Shown here: piece after piece, positions 35,360 to 48,242 of the stretch
How the letters are laid out: every line of letters starts with the position of its first letter
Numbering within the stretch: position 1 is the first letter of the stretch
DNA from: Serinus canaria
Taxonomy: Eukaryota; Chordata; Aves; Passeriformes; Fringillidae
Length of the DNA: 64,000 nt
Direction: 5' to 3'
Assembly: GCF_022539315.1 (NCBI RefSeq)
Contig: NC_066343.1
Location: 48,716,205-48,780,204, forward strand
Made by a program: the position numbers and the translations under genes
Notes under the pieces: model-generated
Database searches by the model: none
Seen by the model: the letters and a program-made list of their open reading frames with translations, nothing else
What the model was told of the DNA's origin: nothing

Positions 35360-35693
35360 TGAGAGCTGAGAGACCTCAAGAACAAACTGTAAACAATTCT
35401 TATCTACTGCTGTGGAATGCAACAGAGGAAATCTGTGATTGGCCTCGTCAGGCTGTTTCCAATTAAGAGCCAATCACAGAACACCTGTCCGGCCAGGCTC
35501 GGTCTGAGAGAAGACCTTGGTTGACATTCCTATTCTATTCTTAGCTTAGCTTTGTAGTGAAATCCTTCTCTCTATTCTTTTAGTATAGTTTTTATATATT
35601 TTCTATTATATAATAATAAATCAAGCCTTCTGATACATGGAGTCAACTTTCTCATCTCTTCCTCATCCTGGAACCCCTGTGAGCGAGGTAACA
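35360..35693 (+). mobile_element. Endogenous retrovirus LTR of passerine type, apparently solitary
   Basis: It runs from TGAGAGCTGAGAGACC to about GCGAGGTAACA. The blocks are in LTR order: AACAAACTGTAAACAATTC, CTGCTGTGGAATGCAACAG, two inverted CCAAT boxes (GATTGGC at about 35439, CCAATCA at about 35470), an A/T-rich TATATATT/TATATAATA stretch (35593-35613), AATAAA at 35615-35620, then ACATGGAGTCAACTTTCTC and a final CCTGGAACCCCTGTGAGC. This closely resembles a family I know from songbird genomes. No internal viral coding sequence flanks it. Ends and target duplication are approximate. It lies in the sense orientation in the GLIS3 intron. Confidence 0.82.
35615..35620 (+). terminator. AATAAA poly(A) signal of the LTR
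   Basis: This AATAAA lies just after the A/T-rich promoter-like block and before the presumed R/U5 part of the LTR, where a retroviral poly(A) signal is expected. It is in sense orientation relative to GLIS3. Confidence 0.6.
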
Positions 35694-38600
35694 AATGTGG
35701 GGTAGATGGTTATAGGGTCCCAAAGGTTTAGTTTAGGATTTTTTCAGTGTGAACTTTAATAAGTTGATTGTAACAGAGTTTTTAATAACTGTACTATGTT
35801 CAGATGTAAAAGGTTTTCTCTCTACATGTAAACATAAAACCCCCTGTTAAAAGCTATGTGCAAACTGTGTTCTGCAAGTGCTGCATCCCTTCTAAATTGA
35901 AGGAGATGTTTATTAATTTGAAGTCCTGTATCTTTACATACTTTTTGTGTCCACTGGAATTTTTAGCTGAGGTGAAAGTAAATATTGGCATGAATTTTTA
36001 ATAGAAATAGAAATTTTTACTTCAGGTGGAAACAGCTGGGTAGTTGCTTGTAGTTGAGGAAATAGTGCAGTTATTCTATTCTTGTATTCCTCTGTCTAAG
36101 TTTATTTTAGTCTTTTGCTGTTTGTCTAAACTAGTCAGCGTCTGAAAGTTTTGGGTTTTTGTATGCCTCTCACTGTTTCTTTATGTGGAAAATATGTGCA
36201 GTTTTATTTATACGTAATTCTTCAATTTTAATGTAGCAATAATTAGTATCCCATTTACAGGACTGGATTTATCTTCTGTGACTGTGTAATTCAGTAACCA
36301 GAGAGTTAACTCCTAAGCCTGACTCCTGAAATGTCAAATTTAAGTACAGTAATGGAGGGAAAGGTAAGGTGGAAGCTGCTTCTCTTTTATGGATTGGAAA
36401 TGCTGTTTCAGCTTTCAGTGCAGCTGTGAGGCATTTACTCAGAGGGCACAGACCATTGTTAGAGGGCAGGCCTTCATTTGTCACCGAGGCAGAATCACAG
36501 CCAGAAGAAGAAACCCCATGTCTCTGCTGGCACCACGGAGTCATGAAATTCCTTATTGAACTACTGGCTTTGGGCAGGTCCATAAGAATGCAATTTTTTG
36601 AGTTTGAGGTCCCATGAGCACCTGCAGTTCTGGGTGACAATGTGTGCAAATATTTGGTGTTGACAAAGCTGAGTGACTTAGCACAGTTTTCATTCTTGAC
36701 TCCCTGTCAGGTTGTAAAATAGTTGTCTTTCTGTCTGTTCCTTGAGGGCTCAATGAAGCTGGAATTTTTGGGAAATACCAATCATATTTGTGTATGACTG
36801 ATGGAAAATATGATGGCAGCATCTTCCTTTTGCTCACTTTTTTTCCCCTGTGGCCTGCATGCAACACAAAAAGTCCAAAACTTAGCTTTGTAATTGTTAA
36901 GGTATTCATGTCCCTGGTTGAATTTAATACTAAGTGACTTTCTCAGAGTCCAATAATATTTTGTTTTCAAGGATAGGGTTGACAAGATTCTGACTTTTGA
37001 CCTGTGCTTTCAATATCCAATTATGCTGTCTCTGACAAACTGCTCAGATTCCGCTAATGACTATTTCTGGGAAGGAAAAACATGCTGCAGGATATCTGAG
37101 ATCTTACTATTTTTAGTTGGTTAAATGCACTACTCTGTCTGATGTACAGCCTTTATGGCAGATGGTCATATTATTGCAAGTAAAAATGCATGACAAATAG
37201 TAATAATTCAAACATAATATGGGGTTTTTTATTACCTAGGCTAATATATTTCTCTCAGGCGCAGAAAGTTTTCCTAAGAGAGTATGTGACTTTTAAACAC
37301 TCAGAAAAAAACCACTTCTGAATGAAACAGTATTTCCTGAAGAGTGATAAAAAGCTCTTGTCTGTACCCCCCTCAGCACTCAAGACTAGATAACATGACT
37401 GTAAGAGCAAGCTCATGTGTGCTCTTTCTTCAACAATAGAAGTGTTGCTTGTTGAGAGATGTAGCTGCAGATGATACACCAGAAAATTTTCCGAGCTTCA
37501 TTGTTCACCACAGAGACTTAATCAATCCTTCCAGTGTAAGTGTTTCTGTGTGTTGGTTGTGTTATATGACCATCTGCCATCTGGTGATGGGATTGTAATG
37601 GCTTTGAACAATGTCTTAGTCATCAAACCCCTCAAAGAATATGACAAATATCGAGTGGCAGTATTCTTCAGTGTGTCACTTAGAAAGAAAAGAGTTATTT
37701 AGGACTCCTTGTGTGGGAGTTTTAAAGTATGCACAGAACCACATAATTCTCAGGAAGGATGGTCTGTGCTTAAATTGGGGGCAGTATAAGGGATGCTGCA
37801 AGCCCACATTATTGTCTTCTGCCTACATTTTGCTGTCTCTCTGAAGAATACATAAGCACAGATTTATTTGGGAAGGCTTAATTTGGTCATCCATCTTCCC
37901 TGTGTTTAATCCTTTAAATGCGGAAAAAACCCAAGCTGCAACAAGACATTTTTATTTCATATGTTTTGCATCAAGGGGTAAAATGACATGCTAATTAAAA
38001 GGGTTTTTCCTGAGTTTCAGGGTGAACAGTTTCTCACAGATTTTCTAACAGGGTACCTGTTTTGGAGGGTTTAACCTGTGCACAGCAGCACAGAAGAACA
38101 ACACGTGCTTTTGTCTTAGCCATATTCTGCCCAGGGTGACTGGATAGAGGCGGTGCTGGAGTGACAGGTATCAGGCAGCCAGGTGAGGAGGAGAAGAACC
38201 AGAGGAGAAGGAGGAAGGGAGTTCTTCATTCTTCTAGGAAAAACACAAGGAAGGAGATCCTAGACTGATCATGTCTGGCAGCCTCCTGCTGTGCACAGGG
38301 GTGCCACAGGACAGGCTGAGGTCAGTGCAGTAGTGAGCACAGATGCTGGTGCACCCTCGGCTGAGCAAACAGCCATTTACAGTTTGATGGCTGCACAACT
38401 GTGCCCTTTAGGTTAAATGGGAGATTATCCTTGTCCCTGTGAAAAACTGACTATGATCCCAGAATATTTGTCCCAACTGCACCTCAGATTTTCCCATAAG
38501 AAGGGAAGGGGTGGCTGAAAGCAAAACCTAGATGGTACATAACTTTTGAGGTGAGACCTGTATGCAGCTGTTTATGGGGTAAGGCTTTATTTTTGTATTC

Positions 38601-41600
38601 TGGTTAGCTTTGCAAACATATTTTGTTTAACTTAATTTAGTATTTTATATGGGCTGAACTCTAAGCTGCCACAATTAGTACAAACCAGTAATTTACTACA
38701 TACGTGTATGGAATTGATCAGTAGATATTTGATGAGATATTCATTAAAGTTAAGATTAATGTATGAAGACTAGTTACAAAGTGTGTCTTAAAGGATGATG
38801 TTGCAATTGAAATCTAATCCCAAACTTGGCTTCTCCAGCATGTGCAATACATTTTTTTTACCTTCTCTCAAATTCTAGAAAATCACTCTGAACTTTGTGG
38901 TAGACCTATAGGTTCTTGGGGCTGAGTATTTCCTTATGTCTGTCAAAAGTCTAACAAGCCTTCATGTATCATGAGCTCCATCCCACAACTAAAAACAGAA
39001 ATAAAATTTGCAGGTTCAGACTGAAGTGCCAGGATTGAAGAGAGGTGTGATGTCAGAGTGGCATGCAGCACTGCATTATTTTTTTATGTGGAATTTGTTT
39101 TTCTCATCAGGATAGCACCTTTTAAAGGTTTTTCTAAGAGGTTTTTGGTGGTGTTCTTTTCAGGTAGAATAAATTAACATCATACAAAGTTAGTGAATAC
39201 TTACTTCTTCAGTGCTTGATTGTGATTTCTGTAGCACCTAATATTTACCTATTTTGCAATTCTCCAGCCATCACAATCTTGCCAAGCTCAGGGATCCTAA
39301 CATTTGCTTTTCCTTAGCAGAGTTTTCATACCTGGAAAAAAATGCTGGGAGTCTGGGCACAGCAGAGCCACAGCTTCAGAGGACTCGTCCTGGAAACTAG
39401 ATTTGGGCAGAGAGATTTGTCTCAGGGTGTTCTTCTTAGATCCCCATCTTTGCCAGATAAAGTCAGTGGCTAAACTGGTGTTTCAGTCCACACCTCTGTC
39501 AGGATAAGGCCCTGTACTTAAGTCAGGAATGGGGCTGTCTGTCTGCTCTTTGATCTCTCCTGTTGACTTTCCAGACCAGAACTGTCGTCTTAGTCATGTT
39601 CTCTGCCAGACATTACTTACAGCAGCACAGTAGCTATGATTAGCCTGCTCACAATTTGTGGCTGAGGTGACAGACCTTATGCAGTTTAGCCAATATGATT
39701 AGGTATGACATGGAAATGCAACCTAGAAGCCAAGAGTACGTGTCTCTTACACATACCATTCAGTACAAAACCTGTTATATTCTATATCAGACCATTGCAG
39801 ATTATATGTTTTTGCTGAACAGCTGCACCTGAAGCTTAGACAAAACATTTGAAATTCAGTAAACTGAAATGTTTTAAAGTTTTAAAATTTCTTTTAGTAT
39901 TCTTATTTAGATGTGTAATAATTTTATAGATGATAGTTTTATAGAAAAATGTTGCATGAGAATATGGAAACAGTGTATATACAACTGGAAAAATAGGTGT
40001 TTCAATGTGCATATTTAGTCAGACCTGCTTATTCTTGTGAAAAATTTGTTTGGCTCAGCTGGCTTTGCCTGGCTGTTTTTTCTGCAGTTTTCCTGACCAG
40101 CCTGGCTGCAGCACGAGATACAGCAGCTGTATTCAAAACATGTTCAGCATACAGGACTGAAACACAAAAAAGAGACCATCCTTTCTGAACTAGCCTTTTT
40201 ATTCTCCTATCAGTGGTTGTTTTAAACCAAAATGTACCTGACTATAGTTAGCCCGTATTGTAGAGTTTGCTGTGTGAACAGGTCATTTATTTACCCACCC
40301 ACATAGCAGAAATTTCACCCAGCCTGTACTTGAAGGTTATATTGAGATTCCAGCTGGGAAGCACGGTTGAGAGAGGAGGCTGAGAGAGGTGGGGTCCTGC
40401 AGCCTCCCCACCACAGCCCAGGCAAGCTGTGCTGTTCTGAGTGCCCGGGTCTTCTCATTGTTTTAGAGGACACAGGTCCCATTCGAGATTTGATTTTTTT
40501 TAAAAAAAGGCAAAGCCATCCAAACAGCAGAAAATAGAAGTTGAGTGTTTTGGATGTGTGATTCACTTCAGGGAGGCCAGTGTCCTCTGTGTTGCTGGCA
40601 AGGCTGCAATCAAGCCTGTAATCACAGGCTGAGGCGGCACACAGGCTGTGTCCCCTCCCACAGCCCTGCCACCTCATCCCCATGCCTGCATGGTAGCTCT
40701 GGGGACTGCTGAGGTGTCCGAGGTGCAACTAGGCTTCCCAGATGCTGCACAGGGTCAGTTACTGGGGTATATGGCATGTGGCACTTGCATGAAAACCTGC
40801 ACCTTGCTGTATACCTTTGTTGCTTTTGTCTTTTATGTTAAAACCTATGCATGCAAAGGGCAAAACTTTGCAGGGTTGACTATGAGGTAACAGGCACTTT
40901 GTTTTTATTTGTGGCTGTCTAACCTTACATCCTGCATAGTAATGTAAGGAACAGGTGTGTAATTGGAGTTTCTCAAAATTATCAGCACAAATGCATAGGT
41001 GAGACTGTTACAGTGCAGATTTCAGGCAAATCCCTAGAAAGTGGCAAATTGTTTTTTTTAAACTTTGTGAAGAACTCACGGAGTTTGGATAACCCAAACT
41101 GGAGAACACTGAAGATTGGGAAAGCACTGTTAAGCAACCTGCATATATATATAGTGCTGTTTGTGCCATATCAGTACTTTCCTTGAACTGCTCATTCCAT
41201 GCTTTGAGTTTATAGACAGTCATTATAGAAAGTGGCCTGTGTGATATGCTGGATCTGGTGCCTTTGCTAGGCATTACTGCCCATTCAAGATATTTGAATT
41301 ATAGCTCAATGACTGCTTCAGCCATGCTTTAACTTTTTCTTTCTTTTTTAATAAAATTCCTCCTAGCTCTATGAGTTTTCTAAATTAACTTTATTATCAT
41401 TTGCTATAAGCTCTTTTCTATGTATGCCTTTAGGTCTGGACTAATCTATTAAGATCATCTTGGAGGTCTGCAGTTCTCTGCAGTTTCTATCCTTTAATCT
41501 GCGGTCTGCTATGATTTTGATTTCCACTGGCATTTTTCTTTAACCTTTAGAAAATCCTCCATCTGAGCTTGAGGTCTCTTCTGAATTAACGTTAGAGTAA

Positions 41601-42257
41601 GTAATTATTTAATTATCTAAAAATTTACATCCTAACTGCTTGACCTTCAAATTACTGTTTTAATATATTTGAGGTTCTAATGTTTAGTATATGGGCCTTT
41701 TGATCTTTGAATACATAAAAATTACAGCTTATTTGAATTTCACAGTTGGAGTTTTCCAGCTCTTTCACAGGAGACTAATTGTCTCCTGAGTGTGCCCGTG
41801 GTTTGTAGAGGATCCTGTTTAGGGGTGCTGACCATGGACCCTTACTTCACTGAATCATGTTGTACTGGTTCCAGCTGCTTGCCATAAAAGATAGGTGCTA
41901 CTCACCAGCAGTCAACTGCAGGTTCAATATCTCTGCTTCTCATGGTGTGATTCACAATGTATTATTGTAACTCTGAAAACTACCTGGATAAAGCCCCTAA
42001 TAGCACAAATTTAGCTGACACTCCTAAAGCAGTCAGGAACAAAATATTATTTTATATGAGGACTACAGTGTAGAAAATGGGTCTTCAAACCTTGCAGTCA
42101 ATTTTGAACACTGTCAGTGCTGGACTTCAACTGCAGTCACTTTTTACTTTTTCAGGGCTTGCAGGTAGAACCTGTGTTTGATCAGGGAGAACCAAGGCTT
42201 AGAAAGATGAAGAAATAGGGGTTTTTATACTGTCAGATTGTAAGCCTAGGTAAAATG
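35694..42257. other. Intron segment, no recognisable gene
   Basis: Mostly AT-rich intron with two more GC-rich stretches at about 38080-38380 and 40330-40760 that I cannot assign to a repeat family. Open frames at 36269-36985, 37255-37479, 39304-39507 and 40315-40890 look like chance. No conserved domain is visible. Confidence 0.5.
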
Positions 42258-42362
42258 AAAAAAAAAAAACCCAACAAAATAAAACCAGTAATCCAAAACC
42301 AAACCAACCAAAAAATCTAAAACAACCCAAAACCAGCCCAAAAACACAAGCCAAACAAAATC
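42258..42362. repeat. A-run with AAAACC/CCAAA low-complexity tract
   Basis: Twelve A (42258-42269) are followed by about 90 bp of A and C only in large part (ACCAAACC, AACAACCC units). Confidence 0.75.
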
Positions 42363-42608
42363 CCCACTATTATTAATGATTGAAGGTTTAAAACTGTACA
42401 TCATCACATTTCCTTATGGTGAAACACAGCAAGGGGCATCCACTCCATTCTCTACATTCCATCCATGTGCCATTGTAAAGATATGTCAGAGGGAATAGAC
42501 ATGGATATATTTACCACAGAAATCACAGTTTGCCAATCAAATGTCATTTTGTTGTCTACAGAAGGTTTTCTTTGTCTAAAAGAACTACTGATCTGCCAGC
42601 CTTCCATC

Positions 42609-43877
42609 TGTGCCTGGGAAGATCCTTCTAGAAGCTGTGATAGGGCACAGGGAGGTGATTTGGGATGGCCAGCACAGCTGCATCAAGGGCAAGTCCTGCC
42701 TGATCAACCCAGTGGCTTTCTAGGGTGGGGTGACTGCATCAGTGGGCAAGGAAAAGGATACAGATGTCATTTATTTGGACTTCTATAAACCCTTTGATAT
42801 GGTCCCCCACAACATCCTTCTCCCTCAAAACAGAGAGAGGGATTTCATAAGTGGACTGCTAGACGGATAAGAAAGTGGTTGGTCTGGTCAACCAATGTGG
42901 TTATGGGCAATGGCTCAGAGTCCTGATGGACATCAGGGACAAGTGGTGTCCCTCAGGGATCCATACTGGGACCAGTGTTATTTAATATTTTCATTTATGA
43001 CATAGACAAAGGGATTGAGTGCACTGCCAGCAAATTTGCAGATGACACCAAGCTGAATGGTACAATTGACACACCTGAATGATGGGATGCTGTCCAGAGG
43101 GACCTGGACAAACTCGTTAAGTGAATCTAGGGGAATTTCCTGTGTTTTAACAAGGCCATGTTCAAGGTGCTGCACCTGGGTTGGAGCAAGCCCCAGTACC
43201 AGCATAGGCTGGGGATGAACAGATCAGAACAACCCTGCTGAGAAGGGCTTGGGGTGTGGGTGGGTGAGAGGCTGGGCCTGACCCAGCCATGGGCACTCAC
43301 AGCCCAGAAAGCCAAACGTGTCCTGAGCTGCATCCAGAGCAGAGTGGGCAGCAGGGCCAGGGAAGGGATTCTGCCCCTCTGCTCTGCTGAGACCCCACCT
43401 GCAGTGCTGCATCAGCTCTGGGATCACAGCACAGGAAGGACATGTGAGTCCAGAGGAGGGACATTCAGAATATTGGAGGGATTGGAGCACCTCTACCGTG
43501 AAGAAAGCCTGAGGAATTTCAGACTGTTCAGCCCAGAAAAGAGAAGGCTTTGAGGTGGCTAAATTGCAGCCTTCCAGTACCTGAAGGGAGCCTGAAGGAA
43601 ATGTGGAGAGAGACTTTTTATGGTGGCATGTAGTGACAGGACAAGGAGAAATAGATTCAAACTGAGATTAAGTTTAATTGGATATTAGGAAGAAATTCTT
43701 TATTGTGCGGGTGGTAAGGCACTAGAACTGGGTGCCCAGAAAATTTGTGGATGCCCCATCTCTGGAAGTGTTCAAGGCCTGGTTGGATGGAGCCAGAGCA
43801 ACCTGATCCAGTGGAACGGGGGAGATTGGAACTAGATGATTTTTAGTATATGACCTTTAATGTCCCCACCAAAGCAT
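42609..43877 (+). mobile_element. CR1 LINE, 5'-truncated, 3' end degraded
   Basis: This sense-oriented CR1 of about 1.27 kb starts inside the reverse-transcriptase region at GTGCCTGGGAAGATC and continues through the whole C-terminal part of ORF2. The 3' UTR ends with GGAACTAGATGATTTTTAG and CTTTAATGTCCCCACC, the diverged equivalent of the usual CR1 terminus. The terminal octamer repeat is no longer clear. Confidence 0.92.
42630..43760 (+). pseudogene. CR1 reverse transcriptase relic with intact FADD box but stops and frameshifts
   Basis: Pieces in different frames read KDTDVIYLDFYKPFDMVPHN (from about 42750), [20 protein letters not shown] and ADDTKL (42940-43060), then AQKAKRVLSCIQSRVGS and LRNFRLFSPEKRRL (43254-43553). 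The FADD catalytic box at 43035-43046 is intact, unlike the copies at 18.6 and 50.98 kb. In-frame stops (for example TGA after GTIDTPE at about 43079) and indels show it is dead. Confidence 0.85.
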
Positions 43878-44577
43878 CTGAGTTTTTTATTTCAGAAAAT
43901 CTTTCTTAAAAACAAAAGAAAAAATCACTGAAAATGCATGGAGTCCTAAAACAGGCTAGTAATTGTATGGGTATGCTTTGACACTAAATGAAAATAGAGA
44001 ACTTGACTCATGTACTTGGTCACTCTGGATTTAGTCAGACATTAGATGTTGAGGTAGGAAAATTCCTAATGGCATGAATAATGTGCTAGCAGACTAGACA
44101 GACAAGGAGGCAGTAGAGGTTATCACCAGAAATATGTAAATAGAGTTCAGATGAGAGTTCAGGAAAATACAGTGAGTAGCTCTATGGATGATGTCCAGCC
44201 AGGCTGCATGACTCAAATGGTTCCTCCCTCCCCAAATTCCTTCATCGGTGAGTCAGTCTGTGTAAATAAGGACTACAGCCAGACAACTGAAGAAATAATT
44301 TGGATTCTATCGACTGAGCAAAGAAATGTTCATGACATCATCCATGTTCTCAAATATCTGCTCTGTTATTAAAGGCTCAGCTTCATTCTAAAAAACAATT
44401 TCTCGTGCTGGTTTTGGTTTCTATGTGACCCCAGTGCTCCTTATGAGAGGACACTTACAAGTGCATAGATATTGTGAGTGTTCTTTGGGAAAGCTTTTGC
44501 TGCTTGCACATGATACCTATTATAAGCATTGGTGCAATGTAGTCAGAACTTGAGTAATCAAGATCAGAATACAAAAC

Positions 44578-44693
44578 TTTCTTTTTTTCTTCTCCTTTTT
44601 TTTTTGGTGGGTTTTTTTCCTTTACTGGTTTTTTTGTTGTTGTTGTTTGTTTGGGGTTTTTTGTTTGTTCGTTTGTTTTGTTTTTTGTTTTGG
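44578..44693. repeat. T/G-rich low-complexity tract (TTTG, TTG, GGTTT units)
   Basis: About 116 bp of T runs broken by G and a few C. It is the complement-strand equivalent of the A/C-rich tracts at 29137 and 42258. Confidence 0.8.
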
Positions 44694-45690
44694 CTGATAT
44701 CAGTAAGGACAAAAATAAGGGATTGTACTTTGGCAGCAATAATGAACCATGTAGGAGCCTAGTAACATTGGCTGAGTAACAGATTTTTCAGGGAAAAAAT
44801 AATGGTCTTCAAGCTGAATATCATGAAATATTTTTGTTGTGCAGCAAATGAGACTTTTAGGACACAGAGGTTTGTAGGTGGTACTACTGTCTGTGTAACC
44901 TGGGATACCATCCTTAACTTATTCTTGGTCCAGTGATAATCTCTCCAGTTGAACACTGCAGTTCAATTAGATGTGAGCTAATTGAAAAACCTCATTCCTA
45001 GATACCAAGATCGCACAAATCATCACTGTGAATGATCAATAAAACCTAGACAATACACAAGGTCTGTGTTAGCTTTGGCTAAGGAATAGAGTACTGAAGA
45101 ACAGTTCTTGTTCAGGCCCTCACAAATATAGAGCAGCTTTTCCAGGCCAGCCCGGGCAGAAATAAATCTAATATGCCTCTCATTATAATGATGCAGAAGT
45201 TGAACACAGCCTGAAAGAAAATGCTTGCAAAATTCATGTTTCTAAAAACACTCCTTGTGGTGGAGAGAATGAGGCAGAGAATATGACTTTTGCACATGGA
45301 GAAAAGAGACTGAAAGACCACAGCTGAAAAGAGCATTAAAATGTTGCAAGATCACATCCTGCATTTATCCACATAAATGAATATTTGGGTAACTCAGCAA
45401 GCAAATCTAGCTGACAAAGTAAAAACGTCATTTGGATTAGCTGAACCTATGGAAGCTAACCCCTAATGAGTCATTAATGTGGCTGTGAGGATAAAGGTAT
45501 GATGAAATACTTTACCAATGACTACTATATCTTCCAAGAAATAGAGTTTTAAAACCACAATTGAATAGCTCTCTGAAAGATATGCCTGTTTCAGTTTATA
45601 ATTTTCTGGTCTTGATACACAGGATAAAGATCTGTAGACTGCAGATAACCCAGATGGTTTTAAGATGTATGTAGCACAAATACAGGAAAT

Positions 45691-45733
45691 CTGATACAAA
45701 TAAAAATAATTTCTGATACAAATAAATAAATTT
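45691..45733. repeat. Imperfect 21-22-bp tandem duplication
   Basis: Unit 1 (45691-45712) and unit 2 (45713-45733) both start CTGATACAAATAAA and end AATTT. A partial third start (CTCATAC) follows. Confidence 0.85.
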
Positions 45734-48129
45734 CTCATACATATATGAAGTAACCTTAAATGAATAATGAATCCAAGAGCAGACTGAACTTTTGATCTTT
45801 TCTCTCAAGGTTTTTCATTTTTTTTCCTTTTTGCTCTCTCCTCTTTGGTAGAGGAAAAAACTTCACTATTGCAGTTTCTGTCCATGAAGAGAAACAGAGA
45901 AGACAGGGTCTGTCCTGAAGTGGATTTGAAGTTACTGTAGCTTGTGTGAAAATTGGTAACTTCATCCAGTAGGAGCCTAAATTATTACTTCTGTTAAGGG
46001 AAATGCAGTTGTAATGCAATCATTCAGATAGGTGGAAGCCCCCTCTCCAGTCAGTGCCTTTTATTCCAGCCTTGCTGTGTCATAGGTTGCTGTCTGCCCC
46101 ACCAGTGGCAACGGGCAGATCCCAGGAGAGAGCTGGAGTTGGAGGAAGGGCTGAAGAGGTGAGGCAGGGTGGATAGGAGAGGGAACTCTAGTGATTGCAG
46201 GCACAGGAAGTATTGCGGTGCTGAGAAAAGGTGAGGGAAAAAAATAAAACCTGTATGGAACACTTGGAAAATGAGAACCCTTACAAAAATGCTCTGCTGG
46301 TCTGCCTGTATGCACAATAATTTTTTTTCGGCTGTGCAGTTTACTCCATGACATGTACTCCTGTGCTCAAATGGTAAACTTGTCTTTTGCACAATAGCTA
46401 TTCTAATGTCTCCTCCTTAAATTGTTACAAGGCCATGAAGAATTACTCCTTTTTCCTATGAAGTAATTTTTCTCAATTGTGTGAGCTAAATACAACCTAT
46501 GGATTGATGATAAGATTGTATAAAATTATAATTCTAGGCCAAGATATGATCAAAGACATTTTATCACTAAGCTTAACTGTGGAAATTTATAGTGTTATTC
46601 ACTTCACAAATTATGCTTCTAACTGAAATACTTTTTACTTTTAAGCACAGTTACCCTTTTAATAGTCTGACAGTGGCAAACCAATTACACACCTGCAGCA
46701 TAGACATTAGAACCCTCAATGTCATTCCATAAATATAATCTTTAGTTTTTCTCTTTCTTTATGATTAATAAAGTGTTGATTTTTGTGTTTGTTGAATGAA
46801 TAAAGTTAAGCTGAAGAATGCAGGTGCTATTTTTAAGTTTTATATACATTAAAGATACGAAACACAAGGGCAGCCTCATCTTAGGAGCTGGAAGAAAAAA
46901 CTATACATTTCAGCTGTTGGCACTGAAGCAGATTAGTGTTTGGACTAAAGTAGTCTTAGCTTTAGGTAGCTACTAGAGACATTCTTGGGATGCTAATAGT
47001 AACATGAATCCAAACCTGATGCTTACAATAGTCACACTTACACATATAATGTACCACCAACAAAGTCTTTCCAGAGGAGAAATTCCTCAGTTGCTTGAAG
47101 GTTTTTTTGAACTTTTTTCTTTAATTATTATAATTTCCTGAATGGGTTTTATACCATGAGTGGAAGGAGAGGCCCACAGATTAAATGGACAGATTGTCTT
47201 TATTCTGTATAAATGGACACTGAAAAAGAAGAATGCAATTAACGTATTATAGTGAAAGAACATGTCATCTTGCAAAGGTTAAAAGTTTTCACTACAAGAA
47301 CAAATGGAAAATTGAAATGCTTCTGGAAGTGGTCTGTAATTAATATGCTACTCTTTTTTGTAATTACTACTTTAGTAAGCATTCTGAGTTATATATGCAG
47401 CTGTATTAAAATTCAGAGTAGTCTTACCACATGCTACTAGAAGCAGAACAAATTATGAGAAAGTGCATTTTTGAATGTCATGTTCTTTTCTGTAAGTAAA
47501 TACAATGGTTCAGCAACAAAACAAAGGAATTAAAGTGTGCTAATCTGCAAAGTAGTAATGAACTCACAGACGAAAATTCAGAGTAACTTAGAAAAACCCC
47601 CAACATAAACTAAACCAGTTATATTGTAGTTGAAATAGAGATTCACTTTCTCACATGAGCCTATTGATTTAGAAAGCAGGGTACTGGAACAAAATGGAAA
47701 TGTTTAAATGCTGATCCTTCATGGATACCAAATGGAAAGCTGTTCTCACACATGGTATTTTGAGAATGACTAAATGTGGAGTCTGTTCTTATTCCAGGGC
47801 TGATTTTGCTAATCACAGTATCCAACTGTAGGATGTTTGTACCAAAGTTAGACCTGTATCTCTGACTTTTTCCATCCATGAGGACAGTGCTCCATTCATG
47901 TGGACTGTTTGCACCCTAAGTTGGGTTTATATTGACCCTCTTTTTCCACAAATGCTTCATAAATATGCCAAAAATAAAACCATAGTGTTTCTCTTTCACT
48001 CTGTCTCAGTTATGGTCAGAATTATGTTAAAATGAAAACCCATCCATGATGTATCCTATCCTGTTAATGATCCAGGAAATCCACTGGAAGCCTTTGAAGG
48101 GTTTTTTTGCTGAGCATGACTGCAGAAGC

Positions 48130-48242
48130 TTTGTATTTATGTTTGTATTTGCATTTGTATTTGTATTTGTATTTGCATTTGTATTTGTGTTTGTATTTGC
48201 ATTTGCATTTTCATTTGCATTTGCATTTGTATTTGTATTTGC
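48130..48242. repeat. TTTGTA/TTTGCA hexanucleotide minisatellite
   Basis: About 19 hexamer units of TTTGTA and TTTGCA, with single TTTATG, TTTGTG and TTTTCA variants. The period of six keeps both strands open: the + strand would read alternating Phe with Val/Ala, the - strand Asn with Thr/Ala. These frames (48046-48314) are products of the repeat and are not genes. Confidence 0.95.

Larger units (their letters stand above)
43878..48129. other. Intron segment, no recognisable gene
   Basis: Includes a T/G-rich tract (44578-44693) and a 22-bp tandem duplication (45691-45733). Overlapping open frames at 46051-46392 on the minus strand are not recognisable. Confidence 0.55.

Noticed and set aside
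25381..35693. A complete provirus bounded by the two LTRs at 25.4 and 35.4 kb
   Set aside because: The LTRs belong to different families and opposite orientations, and no gag, pol or env remnants lie between them. Two CR1 fragments and ordinary intron fill the space.
36269..36985. Cluster of several open frames on both strands (up to 126 codons)
   Set aside because: No shared frame, no homology and no splice structure. The modestly higher GC content makes stops rarer by chance.
24975..37585. The word GCCATCTGGTGA shared between about 24980 and 37570
   Set aside because: Twelve identical bases with unrelated flanks are plausible by chance over this length, and I cannot tie the word to a known factor.
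46051..46392. Two overlapping minus-strand open frames (113 and 97 codons)
   Set aside because: The low-complexity Ser/Leu/Pro-rich content comes from purine-rich DNA on the plus strand. No domain or homologue recognised.
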